Below the pieces are notes generated by a model that was given only the letters and a program-made list of their open reading frames with translations, was not told the origin of the DNA and did no database searches. 10,339 nucleotides of DNA from assembly GCA_035551935.1 (NCBI GenBank), contig DASZMJ010000570.1, positions 1-10,339 of the forward strand, written 5' to 3'. This DNA comes from DASZMJ01 sp035551935. GTDB lineage: Bacteria; Planctomycetota; Planctomycetia; Isosphaerales; Isosphaeraceae. The position numbers and the translations under genes were made by a program. Positions 1-7,377 of this stretch are shown one piece after another; position 1 is the stretch's first letter; each line of letters starts with the position of its first letter.

Positions 1-62
1 CGGAATTGAAGACAAGAATGAATCTTCAATTCCGCAATCCGAATTCCGCGTTCCACAATTCG
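1..62. repeat. AT-rich repeat with 12-bp inverted arms and degenerate AATTCCG units
   Basis: Positions 1-12 (CGGAATTGAAGA) and 23-34 (TCTTCAATTCCG) are perfect inverted complements around a 10-nt loop. They are followed by degenerate 7-8-bp units related to AATTCCGC at about 28-35, 36-41, 42-49 and 57-62. The block is far richer in A+T than the GC-rich coding DNA that follows. It is open in the frame of the downstream gene and would encode a Ser/Pro/Phe/Arg-type stretch (about ESSIPQSEFRVPQF). Such AATTCCGC arrays are, in my recollection, common dispersed intergenic repeats in planctomycete-like genomes; that is not shown here. It could be an in-frame insertion, the point where the gene is broken, or an assembly end. 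Confidence 0.6.
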
Positions 63-2155
63 ACGAGGCCCTGGCGAGGAGCCTGGTGCTGGTCCACGGC
101 GGGATGGCGCAGAACGTCGGGCCGATCCTGAACATGGTGACGGAGAAGTACCTCCTCCGGAGCGCCGCGGAGTGGCGGGGCAGGGGGGAGGCGCTGAAGA
201 TCTTCGAGGGGATCGTCGCGGCGGTCCGGACGGCCGACGTCCGCGCGATCGGCCGGCTGACGACGGCGAACTGGGAGGGGCCGCTGAAGCGGATCGTCCC
301 GTGGGTCAGCAACCGCTTCACCGAGGCGATCATCGCCGAGGCGAAGGCGGCGCTGGGCGAGGATTTCTGGGGCTTCCTGATGCTCGGCGGGATGTCGGGA
401 GGCGGCATGGGCTTCTTCGTCGCCCCGCACCGCCGCGAGGCGTTCCTCGGCGAGGCGCTGGAGATCCTCCGGCGCGTCAAGGGGCAGCTCGACGACGCGT
501 TGCCGTTCGCGATGGAGCCGGTGGTCTACGACTTCCGGATCAACCCGCGCGGCACGTTCGCGGAGTTGAAGACGGGTGCCGACGCGAGCATGCCGTCGCG
601 CTATTACACGTTGCAGGTCCCGCGGATGATCGCCGCCGGGCCCGAGGGGCTCGACCCGTTGCGCAAGGCCGACGTGGACCACTTCGCCAACCATTGCCCC
701 GAGACCGGCGAGCTGCTCCGCGTCTTCCGGACGATGATCAACAACCTGTTCCCCGTCACCCGCGCCGCCGCCGACCCGACGGCCGCCGGCTGGGACGAGG
801 CCGCCGAGGCGATCCGCCGCGACAACGGCTTCGACCCGGTCCAGCACGCCCAGCTCCGCGAGGACCTCCAGCGCGGCCGGATCGGCCTGGCCCGCAACCG
901 CCTGCCCGTCGACACCGACATCCGCGACGTCGACGACTCCGACCTCGTCCCCGCCTCCGGCCCGATCGACCCCCGCGCCGTCGGGCGCGGCATGGCGGCG
1001 ATCGCGTCGGGCGAGGTCGCCGTCGTCTCGCTCGCGGCGGGCGTCGGCAGCCGCTGGACGACCGGCGCCGGGGTGGTCAAGGCGGTCAACCCGTTCGTCA
1101 TGCTCGCCGGCAAGCACCGCAGCTTCCTCGAGCTCCACCTGGCCAAGACCCGCCGCGCCATGCGCGCGGCCGGGGTCGCGATCCCGCACGTCGTCACGAC
1201 GAGCTACCTGACCCACGCCGCCATCGGCCGCCACCTGGGACGCACGGGCAACTACGGCCACGACGGCCCGGTCGTGCTGTCGCGCGGCCAGTCGATCGGC
1301 CAGAGGCTCATCCCGATGGTCCGCGACCTGACGTTCCTCTGGGAGGAGCAGGCGCACGAGACGCTCGACGAGAACAAGCAGAAGGTCCGCGAGGCCGGCC
1401 GCCGCGCCATCCTCGACTGGGCGCGGTCGCAGGGGGAGGGGCGGGATTACACCGACAACGTGCCGATCCAGCGGTTCAACCCGCCGGGGCACTTCTACGA
1501 GGTCCCCAACCTGTTCCGGAACGGCGTGCTCGCCCGCCTGCTCGACGACTTCCCCCGGCTCCGCTGGCTGCTCGTGCACAACATCGACACCCTCGGCGCC
1601 GACCTCGACCCCGGCGTGCTCGGCCTGGCGATCGACCGCGGCGCGACGTTGAGCTTCGAGGTCATCGCCCGCCGCGTCGACGACCGCGGCGGCGGCCTCG
1701 CCCGCGTCCACGGCCGCCCCCGCCTGCTCGAAGGGCTGGCCCAGCCCCGCGAGGACACCGAGTTCCGCCTCCGCTACTACAACACCCTGACCACCTGGGT
1801 CGAGGTCGACGGCCTCCTGCGCGCCTTCGGCCTGACCCGCGCCGACCTCAAGACCGACCCCTCCAAGGTCGCCGCCGCCGTCCGCTCCCTGGCCGCCCGC
1901 GTGCCGACCTATGTCACCATCAAGGACGTCAAGCGCCGCTGGGGCCACGCCCAGGAGGACGTCTTCCCCGTCGCCCAGTTCGAGAAGCTCTGGGGCGACT
2001 TGACGAGCCTCCCCGACCTCCCCTGCGCCTTCCTCGCCGTCCCCCGCCGCCGCGGCCAGCAGCTCAAGGACCCCGCCCAGCTCGACGGCTGGGCCAACGA
2101 CGGCAGCCGGGATTACGTGGAGTCCTTGTGTGACTTCCCCGATTCGCATCGATGA
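2..2155 (+). CDS. GHMP sugar kinase (C-terminal part) fused to UDPGP-type nucleotidyltransferase, 5'-partial
   Basis: The frame is open to the left edge, so the N-terminus is missing. The first plausible in-window start is GTG 86 (689 residues), but it has no convincing ribosome site and lies inside a conserved-looking segment. Numbered from that GTG, residues 1-160 resemble the C-terminal half of fucokinase-type GHMP kinases: a LVHGGMAQNVGPIL segment and a glycine-rich GGMSGGGMGFFV loop at 101-112, the likely GHMP motif 3. Residues about 300-680 resemble UDPGP-family sugar-1-phosphate uridylyltransferases: SLAAGVGSRW at 315-324 for the nucleotide loop, KAVNPF at 332, GHFYEVPNLF at 468-477 and VHNIDTLGADLDP at 498-510. 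The inferred role is phosphorylation of a free sugar at C1, then activation to a UDP-sugar in the cytoplasm, comparable in logic to bacterial FKP but with a UDPGP partner. The kinase ATP-binding motifs would lie upstream and cannot be checked. The sugar is unknown. An epimerase gene follows after 18 bp, probably in one operon. Confidence 0.8.
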   Translation, partial: GIEDKNESSIPQSEFRVPQFDEALARSLVLVHGGMAQNVGPILNMVTEKYLLRSAAEWRGRGEALKIFEGIVAAVRTADVRAIGRLTTANWEGPLKRIVPWVSNRFTEAIIAEAKAALGEDFWGFLMLGGMSGGGMGFFVAPHRREAFLGEALEILRRVKGQLDDALPFAMEPVVYDFRINPRGTFAELKTGADASMPSRYYTLQVPRMIAAGPEGLDPLRKADVDHFANHCPETGELLRVFRTMINNLFPVTRAAADPTAAGWDEAAEAIRRDNGFDPVQHAQLREDLQRGRIGLARNRLPVDTDIRDVDDSDLVPASGPIDPRAVGRGMAAIASGEVAVVSLAAGVGSRWTTGAGVVKAVNPFVMLAGKHRSFLELHLAKTRRAMRAAGVAIPHVVTTSYLTHAAIGRHLGRTGNYGHDGPVVLSRGQSIGQRLIPMVRDLTFLWEEQAHETLDENKQKVREAGRRAILDWARSQGEGRDYTDNVPIQRFNPPGHFYEVPNLFRNGVLARLLDDFPRLRWLLVHNIDTLGADLDPGVLGLAIDRGATLSFEVIARRVDDRGGGLARVHGRPRLLEGLAQPREDTEFRLRYYNTLTTWVEVDGLLRAFGLTRADLKTDPSKVAAAVRSLAARVPTYVTIKDVKRRWGHAQEDVFPVAQFEKLWGDLTSLPDLPCAFLAVPRRRGQQLKDPAQLDGWANDGSRDYVESLCDFPDSHR

Positions 2156-2173
2156 ACTTCGAGGATTGAGGAC

Positions 2174-3124
2174 ATGCCCGGGACGTCGTTGGCGGTCGTC
2201 ACCGGCGGCGCCGGCTTCATCGGCTCGCACCTGGTCGAGGCCTTGCTGAGGGCGGGCCACCGCGTCCGGGTGGTGGACAGCCTGGCGACGGGGACGAGGG
2301 AGAACCTGGCGCACCTGGGAAGTCCATTCGAGTGGGTCGAGGGGGACCTGGCCGAGTTCGAGGTGGCGCGGAGGGGGGTGGAGGGGGCGGAGGTCGTCTT
2401 CCACCAGGCGGCGATCCCGAGCGTGCCGAGGTCGGTGAAGGAGCCGATCGAGTCGCACCGGAGCGGGCCGTCGGCGACGCTGAATGTCCTCGAGGCCGCG
2501 CGACGGGCGGGCGGGCGCCGGGTCGTCTTCGCGGCGTCGAGCAGCGCGTATGGCGACACCGACGAGTTGCCGAAGCACGAGGGGATGTTGCCGAGGCCGC
2601 TGAGCCCCTACGCGGCGGGCAAACTGGCAGGTGAACATTATGTGAGTGTGTATGCGAAGACGATGGGCCTCGACGGCGTGAGCCTGCGATACTTCAACGT
2701 CTTCGGCCCGCGGCAGGACCCGTCGAGCCCGTACAGCGGCGTCATCTCGCTGTTCGCCCGCGCGATGGCCGAGGGGAGGCGGCCGGTCGTCTTCGGCGAC
2801 GGCCTCCAGACGCGCGACTTCACGTTCGTCGACAACGTCGTCGCCGCCAACCTGCTCGCGATGCGGGCGGAGAGGCCGCTCGGGGGCGCGGTGCTCAACG
2901 TCGGCACGGGGAGTCGGATCCGTCTGCTCGACCTGATCGCCGCGATCAACGCGGCGCTCGGCACGGCGCTGGAACCCGACTTCCGGCCCGCCCGCGACGG
3001 CGACGTCCGCGACTCGCAGGCCTGCCTCGACCGCATCCGAGCGACGCTCGGTTATGAGCCGGTGGTCGGCTTCGAGGAGGGCTTGCGGCGGACGCTCGCG
3101 GCGATGGGGTCGGGCGTGCCCTGA
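2174..3124 (+). CDS. NAD-dependent sugar-nucleotide epimerase (extended SDR, UDP-GlcNAc/UDP-glucose 4-epimerase type)
   Basis: This is a 316-residue extended SDR, the usual length for GalE/WbpP enzymes. The Rossmann motif TGGAGFIG lies at residues 10-17. The acidic D35 ends the second beta strand and would select NAD. The SSS triad (122-124) is followed by the catalytic YAAGK (Y146, K150). SVPRS (83-87), ASSSAYGD, LSPYA and RYFNVFGPRQDP are shared with WbpP-like UDP-N-acetylglucosamine 4-epimerases, so an N-acetylated substrate is plausible but unproven. GDVRDSQACLDR near the C-terminus matches the family's conserved GDVR element. ATG 2174 has GAGGA at 2161-2165, 8 nt upstream. The gene sits 18 bp after the kinase/uridylyltransferase gene, which suggests cotranscription: sugar activation followed by C4 inversion, feeding glycan or exopolysaccharide synthesis. 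Other sugar-nucleotide epimerase or dehydratase activities cannot be excluded. Confidence 0.9.
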   Translation: MPGTSLAVVTGGAGFIGSHLVEALLRAGHRVRVVDSLATGTRENLAHLGSPFEWVEGDLAEFEVARRGVEGAEVVFHQAAIPSVPRSVKEPIESHRSGPSATLNVLEAARRAGGRRVVFAASSSAYGDTDELPKHEGMLPRPLSPYAAGKLAGEHYVSVYAKTMGLDGVSLRYFNVFGPRQDPSSPYSGVISLFARAMAEGRRPVVFGDGLQTRDFTFVDNVVAANLLAMRAERPLGGAVLNVGTGSRIRLLDLIAAINAALGTALEPDFRPARDGDVRDSQACLDRIRATLGYEPVVGFEEGLRRTLAAMGSGVP

Positions 3125-3139
3125 GCCGGCCCCTCGTGG

Positions 3140-3145
3140 TACGAT
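3140..3145 (+). promoter_or_regulatory. Candidate extended -10 element (TACGAT) for the SGNH gene
   Basis: TGG-TACGAT lies 57 nt upstream of the chosen ATG 3202, in the 77-nt gap after the epimerase stop. A TG dinucleotide precedes the hexamer, as in extended -10 promoters. No good -35 hexamer is visible at the expected distance. The hexamer is followed by CGGGG, similar to the TACAAT-GGGG found at 7317. This is only a motif match; the SGNH gene may also be read through from the epimerase. Confidence 0.3.
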
Positions 3146-3201
3146 CGGGGCTCCCCGCGCGTCGTCCTCCAACGTCGCCGAGCCGCCCCGAGGAGGGTGC
3201 G

Positions 3202-4962
3202 ATGGCCGTGCCGGCCCTGAAGTCGCGGACCGCCCGCCTGGTCGTCGTGGCGTTGGCGATCGTGCTGGTGTACTTCGCGATCCTGCTCGTCCCCCCCTGG
3301 CTCCGCGCCGTGGTCCCCGAGCCGCTGGAACGGCGGATCAAGATCCGGCTCCTGATCGTCCTGCTCTTCGGCCACGTCGCGCTCCTGGCCGCGGCGATCA
3401 TCGGCACGGTCGCCGGCCTGGCCCTGGTCCTCCGCGCCCGGAAGCGGCGCCGGCCGCGGCGGCGGTCGGCGCGGCTCCTGGCGCTCTCCTGCTCGACTCT
3501 CTTCGTCCTGCTGGCGCTCGAAGGGGCCGCGGCGACCTGGCAACGCTGGGCGCACCGCATGCCGACCTTGCCCGAGAAGTTCCCCTTCAAGGCCCCCGAC
3601 CTCCCCAACCGCTTCGATCGCGGCGGCGACGAGGTCTCGATCGTCGTCATCGGCGGGTCGAGCGCCCACGGCGACATGTACGACAAGTGGACCTCCATCG
3701 GCGCCATCGTCGCCTGGCGGCTGGGCCTCGCGGTCCCGTCGAGGCGGTCCCACGTCGACGTGCTCGCCGAGCCGGGGGCGTCGCTGGAGTTGATGCACCA
3801 GAAGCTCGCGAAGCTGACCCGCAAGCCCGACCTCTTGATCGTCTACTCCGGCCACAACGAGTTCCAGGCCCGGTTCTCGTGGCTGAACATCGTCCCGTAC
3901 TATGTCGATGAATTGCCCATACTCAAGTCGCGCGAGCGGCTGATGGGCGTCTTCGGCCGCTTCTCGCCCTTGAGCGGCCTGATCGACGAGACGCTCGAGA
4001 AGCACGAGGTCAGCGTCATCCCCCCGCGGCCGCCGGTCAACGCGCGGAAGCTGATCGACCACCCGATGTGCACGCCCGAGGAGGGGGCCCGGCTCCGCGA
4101 CGACTTCGAGCGCCGGCTCGAGGCGATCGTCGGGTACTGCGAGCGCGTCGGCTGCCTCCCCGCCCTGGTGATCCCGCCGGGCAACGACGCCGACTACGAG
4201 CCCGACCGCTCCGTCCTGCTCTCCACGACCTCGAAGGCAGGACGCGCGGCCGTGACCCGGCGATTCCAGCAGGTTCATACCCTGGAATCGTCCGATCCCT
4301 CGAAGGCGATCGCCGGCTATCGCGCGATCCTGGCCGAGCAGCCGACGTTCGCCGAGGCCCACTACCGGCTCGGCCGGCTCCTGCTCGCGGCGGGGGAAAA
4401 GACGGAGGCGGACCGCGAGTTCGTCGCGGCACGCGACTGCGACGGCCTGCCGATGCGCTGCACGACCCCGTTTATGGACGCGTACCGGTCCGTGGCCCGG
4501 CGGCACGACGTCGTGCTCGTCGACGGCCCGGCGGTCTTCCACGAGCTGAGCCCGAGCGGCATCCTCGACGACCACCTCTTCCACGACGCGCACCACCCCT
4601 CGCTGCTCGGCCATATCGCGCTGGCCGAGGGGGTGCTCAAGGGCCTCCACGAGCGGGGGGCGTTCGGCTGGTCGAAGTCGTCGCCGTGGCCGGCGATCGA
4701 CCCGGTCGACGTGTTCGAGCACTTCGGCGTCGGCGTCGACCAGATGGCCCACATCTGCGACCGCGCGGCCACGTTCTACGAGCGGACGGCCTTCCTCCGC
4801 TACGACCCGTCGCAACGGCACGCCAAGGCCCGTGCCTTCCGCGAGGCCGGCCGCCGCATCCGCGACGGGGCCGACCCGAACGAGGTCGGCATCACCGGGC
4901 TCGTCCTCCTGCGCCGCAAGGCGGTTGCGAAGGAATCCGGGAAGGATCCGCCTTCGAAGTGA
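3202..4962 (+). CDS. Membrane-anchored SGNH/GDSL-type hydrolase with TPR-like insert
   Basis: The product has 586 residues. Start ATG 3202 is chosen because AGGAGG (3191-3196) lies 5 nt upstream; an upstream in-frame GTG at 3136 has none. Hydrophobic segments at about 12-33, 48-77 and 91-112 predict three membrane helices with a basic loop (about 79-91). They are followed by a soluble domain, probably on the outer face. That domain carries SGNH signatures: GGSSAHG (151-157, S153 the likely nucleophile), GHNE (217-220, N219) and DAHHP (462-466, D462 and H465 the likely Asp/His pair). Between the blocks, residues about 362-410 look like a TPR helical hairpin pair (AIAGYRAILAEQPTFAEAHYRLGRLLL). 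SGNH family members are esterases or acyl-transfer enzymes; several act on polysaccharide O-acetyl groups. The two genes upstream make sugar nucleotides, so removal or transfer of acyl groups on an envelope glycan is a reasonable inference, not shown. The 3' end is 3 bp from the stop of the convergent gene. Confidence 0.75.
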   Translation: MAVPALKSRTARLVVVALAIVLVYFAILLVPPWLRAVVPEPLERRIKIRLLIVLLFGHVALLAAAIIGTVAGLALVLRARKRRRPRRRSARLLALSCSTLFVLLALEGAAATWQRWAHRMPTLPEKFPFKAPDLPNRFDRGGDEVSIVVIGGSSAHGDMYDKWTSIGAIVAWRLGLAVPSRRSHVDVLAEPGASLELMHQKLAKLTRKPDLLIVYSGHNEFQARFSWLNIVPYYVDELPILKSRERLMGVFGRFSPLSGLIDETLEKHEVSVIPPRPPVNARKLIDHPMCTPEEGARLRDDFERRLEAIVGYCERVGCLPALVIPPGNDADYEPDRSVLLSTTSKAGRAAVTRRFQQVHTLESSDPSKAIAGYRAILAEQPTFAEAHYRLGRLLLAAGEKTEADREFVAARDCDGLPMRCTTPFMDAYRSVARRHDVVLVDGPAVFHELSPSGILDDHLFHDAHHPSLLGHIALAEGVLKGLHERGAFGWSKSSPWPAIDPVDVFEHFGVGVDQMAHICDRAATFYERTAFLRYDPSQRHAKARAFREAGRRIRDGADPNEVGITGLVLLRRKAVAKESGKDPPSK

Positions 4963-4965
4963 CGC

Positions 4966-6075
4966 TCAGCCGCAGAGGCCGGCGAAGTCGCGGAGGGCGG
5001 CGCGGGCGACGGGGGTGGGGCAGGACCAGACGAGGAAGAAGAGGGCCTGCCGCGCCCAGCGCTGGGCGGCCTCGCCGCGGAGGAAGCCGGTCCCCTTGCG
5101 GGCGGTCAGGTACGCCTGCGACGCGCGGAGGACGAAGGCGTTGGCGCGGGCCCGGAGCATGCCCGCGGGCGGGGCGTCGGGCCGGCCCTCGGCGGCGGCG
5201 ACCAGGTCGTCGGCGAGCTGGCCCCACGTCGCGGCGAGGGCCTCGATCGGCTCGGCCAGCTCGTCGCGGTCGGGCGCCAGCGCGGCCAAGGCGACCAACG
5301 CCGCGCGCGCCTGGCCGAGGGCCAGCGCCGAGGTCTCCAGGCCGCCGGTGCCCGCCGCGCCGGGGGTCGCCATGACGTCGGGCGAGGGGCCGGCGAGCAC
5401 GTCGGCCGCGGCGATCGCCACGCCGTCGCAGGCGACCTCGCACGTCCCCGACGCCTGGAGCGCGGCCAGCTCGAAGGGGGCTCGCACGGCAACGCCCGGC
5501 CGGTCGGCCGGCAGCGCGAACAGGAGTTGCCGGCCGTCGTCGAGGGCCGCGCCGGCGACGAAGACCGTCGCCCTCGGTGCGGCCGTGACCCAGGGCAAGA
5601 GGCCGTCGAGCCGGTAGCCGCCGGGGACCTCGACCGCGACGAGGGCCCTCGGGCCCCGCCGTCGCGAGGTGGTCAAATGCGAGATGCCGACCGTCGCGAA
5701 CGCCCGGCCCGCGGCGATCGCCCCGAGCCACTCACTCGCTCGCCCACTCCCCGCCAGCGCCGCGGGGACGAGCCGACGCACGGCCGCGTCGTGCTGCGTC
5801 AGGACGAACGCCGCCGTCAGGCTCCCCTCGGCTACCCGACCGTACCGCCGGACCAGGGTCGGCCGGTCGCACCCCTCGCCGCCGAACTCCGTCGGCAACG
5901 ACCAGCGCGGGGCTCCGGCCTCGGCCAACGGGCGCCAGAACCCTTCGATCGCCGGGTCCCCGGCCTCGTCCGCCGCGGGGTCCGCCGCGGCGAGCCGGCC
6001 CACGACCTCGGCCAGGCCCTCGGCCCCGGTCGATGGGCCGGGCCAGTCGGGGATGGTTGTCTCGTCTGGTGGCAT
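4966..6075 (-). CDS. Short acyl-CoA dehydrogenase-like flavoprotein
   Basis: The product has 369 residues. Start ATG (6073-6075) has GGGAG (plus-strand 6084-6088) 8 nt upstream, whereas the longer open frame to 6408 is Arg/Pro-rich and overlaps the divergent promoter region. Features of the acyl-CoA dehydrogenase fold in order: helical N-domain with LPTEFGGEG (60-68) and a conserved-looking AFVLTQHDAAVRRL (89-102); middle beta domain with ATVGISHLT (127-135), LPWVTAA (160-166; W-x-T type FAD contact) and a PGV-to-VACDGVAI stretch (193-221); then a C-terminal helical domain ending GTGFLRGEAAQRWARQALFFLVW. It is somewhat shorter than the usual 380-400 residues, and I cannot find the usual catalytic-base glutamate context or a YGG/E-G-type C-terminal motif. 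The substrate is unknown; it could oxidise an acyl thioester, be a DszC-like monooxygenase relative, or be a divergent non-dehydrogenase member. No partner gene (electron-transfer flavoprotein, thiolase, CoA ligase) is adjacent. Confidence 0.75.
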   Translation of the reverse strand: MPPDETTIPDWPGPSTGAEGLAEVVGRLAAADPAADEAGDPAIEGFWRPLAEAGAPRWSLPTEFGGEGCDRPTLVRRYGRVAEGSLTAAFVLTQHDAAVRRLVPAALAGSGRASEWLGAIAAGRAFATVGISHLTTSRRRGPRALVAVEVPGGYRLDGLLPWVTAAPRATVFVAGAALDDGRQLLFALPADRPGVAVRAPFELAALQASGTCEVACDGVAIAAADVLAGPSPDVMATPGAAGTGGLETSALALGQARAALVALAALAPDRDELAEPIEALAATWGQLADDLVAAAEGRPDAPPAGMLRARANAFVLRASQAYLTARKGTGFLRGEAAQRWARQALFFLVWSCPTPVARAALRDFAGLCG

Positions 6076-6119
6076 CGACTCCGCTCCCGATCGTCCTCCC
6101 GGTCGGCCCCGAGCCTCGA

Positions 6120-6125
6120 ATTCTA
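6120..6125 (-). promoter_or_regulatory. Candidate extended -10 (TAGAAT) for the acyl-CoA dehydrogenase-like gene
   Basis: On the minus strand the sequence reads TGA-TAGAAT, a good extended -10 match, 44 nt upstream of the start codon. It lies in the 176-bp divergent region 6076-6251, one of the few A+T-rich spots there. No matching -35 is seen at 17 bp. The only plus-strand counterpart for the DUF1573 gene is a weak TACGAA at 6194-6199. No operator palindrome stood out in the rest of this region. Confidence 0.4.
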
Positions 6126-6251
6126 TCACAAAGGCAACGCGAGGCGGGTCGGCGCGAGCGGAACGGTTGGAGCGATCGGGCCGATGATGTCGATACGAAG
6201 GGATGGTCGGACCTTCGAGGCGCCGGGGGGAATCTCGGCAAGGAGGCGAGC

Positions 6252-7277
6252 ATGAAGGGGAGGATCCGCCGCGCGGCCCGCCTGGGCGCGATGCTGGCCG
6301 TCCTGGCCGTAGGCGAGGCGAAGGCGGGAAGCTGGGCCGATGTGCTCTTCGCCGAGAAGGGGCACGACTTCGGGCCGGTGCCGCGGGGGGCGAAGGTCCG
6401 ACACGCATTCACGCTCAAGAACACGCTCGGCGAGGCGATCACGATCCTCGACGTCCACGCCTCGTGCGGCTGCACGACGGGCAAGGCCACCGCGACGACG
6501 GTCCCGCCGGGCGGCTCGGCGACGATCGAGGCGGAGATGGACACGAGGAACTTCGTCGACCGCAAGGTGACGGCGCTGATGGTGTCGCTGGTGACGGCCT
6601 CGGGCAAGCAGGCCGAGGTGCGGCTGGGGGTCGCCAGCACGATCCTGAGCGACATCGTGCTCAACCCCGGCACGATCGACTTCGGCAACGTCGCCCGCGG
6701 CGGCCAGGGCCCGCGCCGCAGGTTGACCGTCGAGCGGCTCGGCGGCCCGGGGTGGAAGGTCGAGCGGATGGTCTCGAAGAGCAAGGCCATCGACTTCGCG
6801 CACACCCACATCGCCGAGACCGCCCGCTCCGCCGACCGCGTCCTGTACACGTTGACCGTCGCGCTCCGCCCCGACGCCCCGGCGGGCCCGGTGCGCGACG
6901 AGATCCGCATCCGGACCAACGACCGCGAGGCGCCGAGCATCCCCGTGCTCGTGACGGCCCACGTCGAGGCCACCCTGTCGGCCTCGCCGTCGATCCTCGC
7001 GCTCGGCCAGATCGACTCGGCCGCCGTCGCGTCGGGGAAGTTCCTCGTGCGCGGGTCGAAGCCGTTCGCGATCGCGAAGATCGAGGGGACCGGCGACGGG
7101 TTCGAGGTCACGCCCGCGGCCGAGCCGGCGCGGAAGGCGTTGCACGTCCTGAACGTCTCGTATCACCCCGCCGCCGATGCCCCCCGCGGCGACCTCCATC
7201 GGACCTTCCGCGTCGTCACCGACCTGCCCGACGAACCCCCGCTCGAATTGCACGCCACCCTCCGCGTCGGCCCCTGA
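6252..7277 (+). CDS. Exported DUF1573 domain protein
   Basis: The product has 341 residues. ATG 6252 follows AGGAGG (6241-6246) by 5 nt. A signal peptide is clear: basic MKGRIRRAAR, a hydrophobic stretch LGAMLAVLAV, and an A-x-A site giving predicted cleavage after A25 (AKA|GS). The mature N-terminus has the DUF1573 pattern: FGPVPRGAKVRHAFTLKN (40-57), an ITILDVHASCGCTT segment with the diagnostic SCGCT at 71-75, then PPGGSATIEAEMDT. A second Ig/ASH-like module starts near LNPGTIDFGNVARG, and a third weaker beta-rich segment (about 235-341) contains a GxF-type start without the cysteine pair. DUF1573 domains are beta-sandwich modules common in planctomycetes and Bacteroidetes; their biochemical role is not established, so only an extracytoplasmic location is supported. 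It is transcribed divergently from the acyl-CoA dehydrogenase-like gene and is followed by a promoter-like site before the next gene. Confidence 0.88.
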   Translation: MKGRIRRAARLGAMLAVLAVGEAKAGSWADVLFAEKGHDFGPVPRGAKVRHAFTLKNTLGEAITILDVHASCGCTTGKATATTVPPGGSATIEAEMDTRNFVDRKVTALMVSLVTASGKQAEVRLGVASTILSDIVLNPGTIDFGNVARGGQGPRRRLTVERLGGPGWKVERMVSKSKAIDFAHTHIAETARSADRVLYTLTVALRPDAPAGPVRDEIRIRTNDREAPSIPVLVTAHVEATLSASPSILALGQIDSAAVASGKFLVRGSKPFAIAKIEGTGDGFEVTPAAEPARKALHVLNVSYHPAADAPRGDLHRTFRVVTDLPDEPPLELHATLRVGP

Positions 7278-7316
7278 GCCGGCCAACCCGTCTCGGCCCG
7301 GCACGAGGCCCCGTTG

Positions 7317-7322
7317 TACAAT
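7317..7322 (+). promoter_or_regulatory. Candidate -10 (TACAAT) for the ornithine cyclodeaminase-family gene
   Basis: GTTG-TACAAT-GGGG lies 56 nt upstream of the chosen ATG 7378 in the 100-nt gap after the DUF1573 gene. It differs by one base from the TATAAT consensus. No convincing -35 is seen 17 bp upstream. If used, transcription would begin near 7329 and could cover the arginine pair and the sixA-like gene. Confidence 0.4.
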
Positions 7323-7377
7323 GGGGACGAGGGAGTCGGTCGCAATCGAGGGCCCGTCGGGAAGGGAGGGGCCGAGC

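Noticed and set aside
26..3172. A 1048-codon open frame on the minus strand across the first two genes
   Set aside because: It is an antisense shadow caused by GC-rich third positions; the product is Arg/Ala/Val/Asp-rich low-complexity sequence with no recognisable domain, while the plus strand encodes clear families.
3052..4821. A 589-codon minus-strand frame opposite the SGNH gene
   Set aside because: Same composition artefact; the plus-strand frame has transmembrane segments and catalytic motifs.
4941..4955. GAAGG-CCTTC hairpin near the convergent gene ends as a terminator
   Set aside because: The stem is only 5 bp, lies inside coding sequence and has no T-run on either strand.
6194..6199. 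TACGAA as a -10 for the DUF1573 gene
   Set aside because: The match is weak, with no -35 at normal spacing and no extended TG, so it is not listed as a feature.
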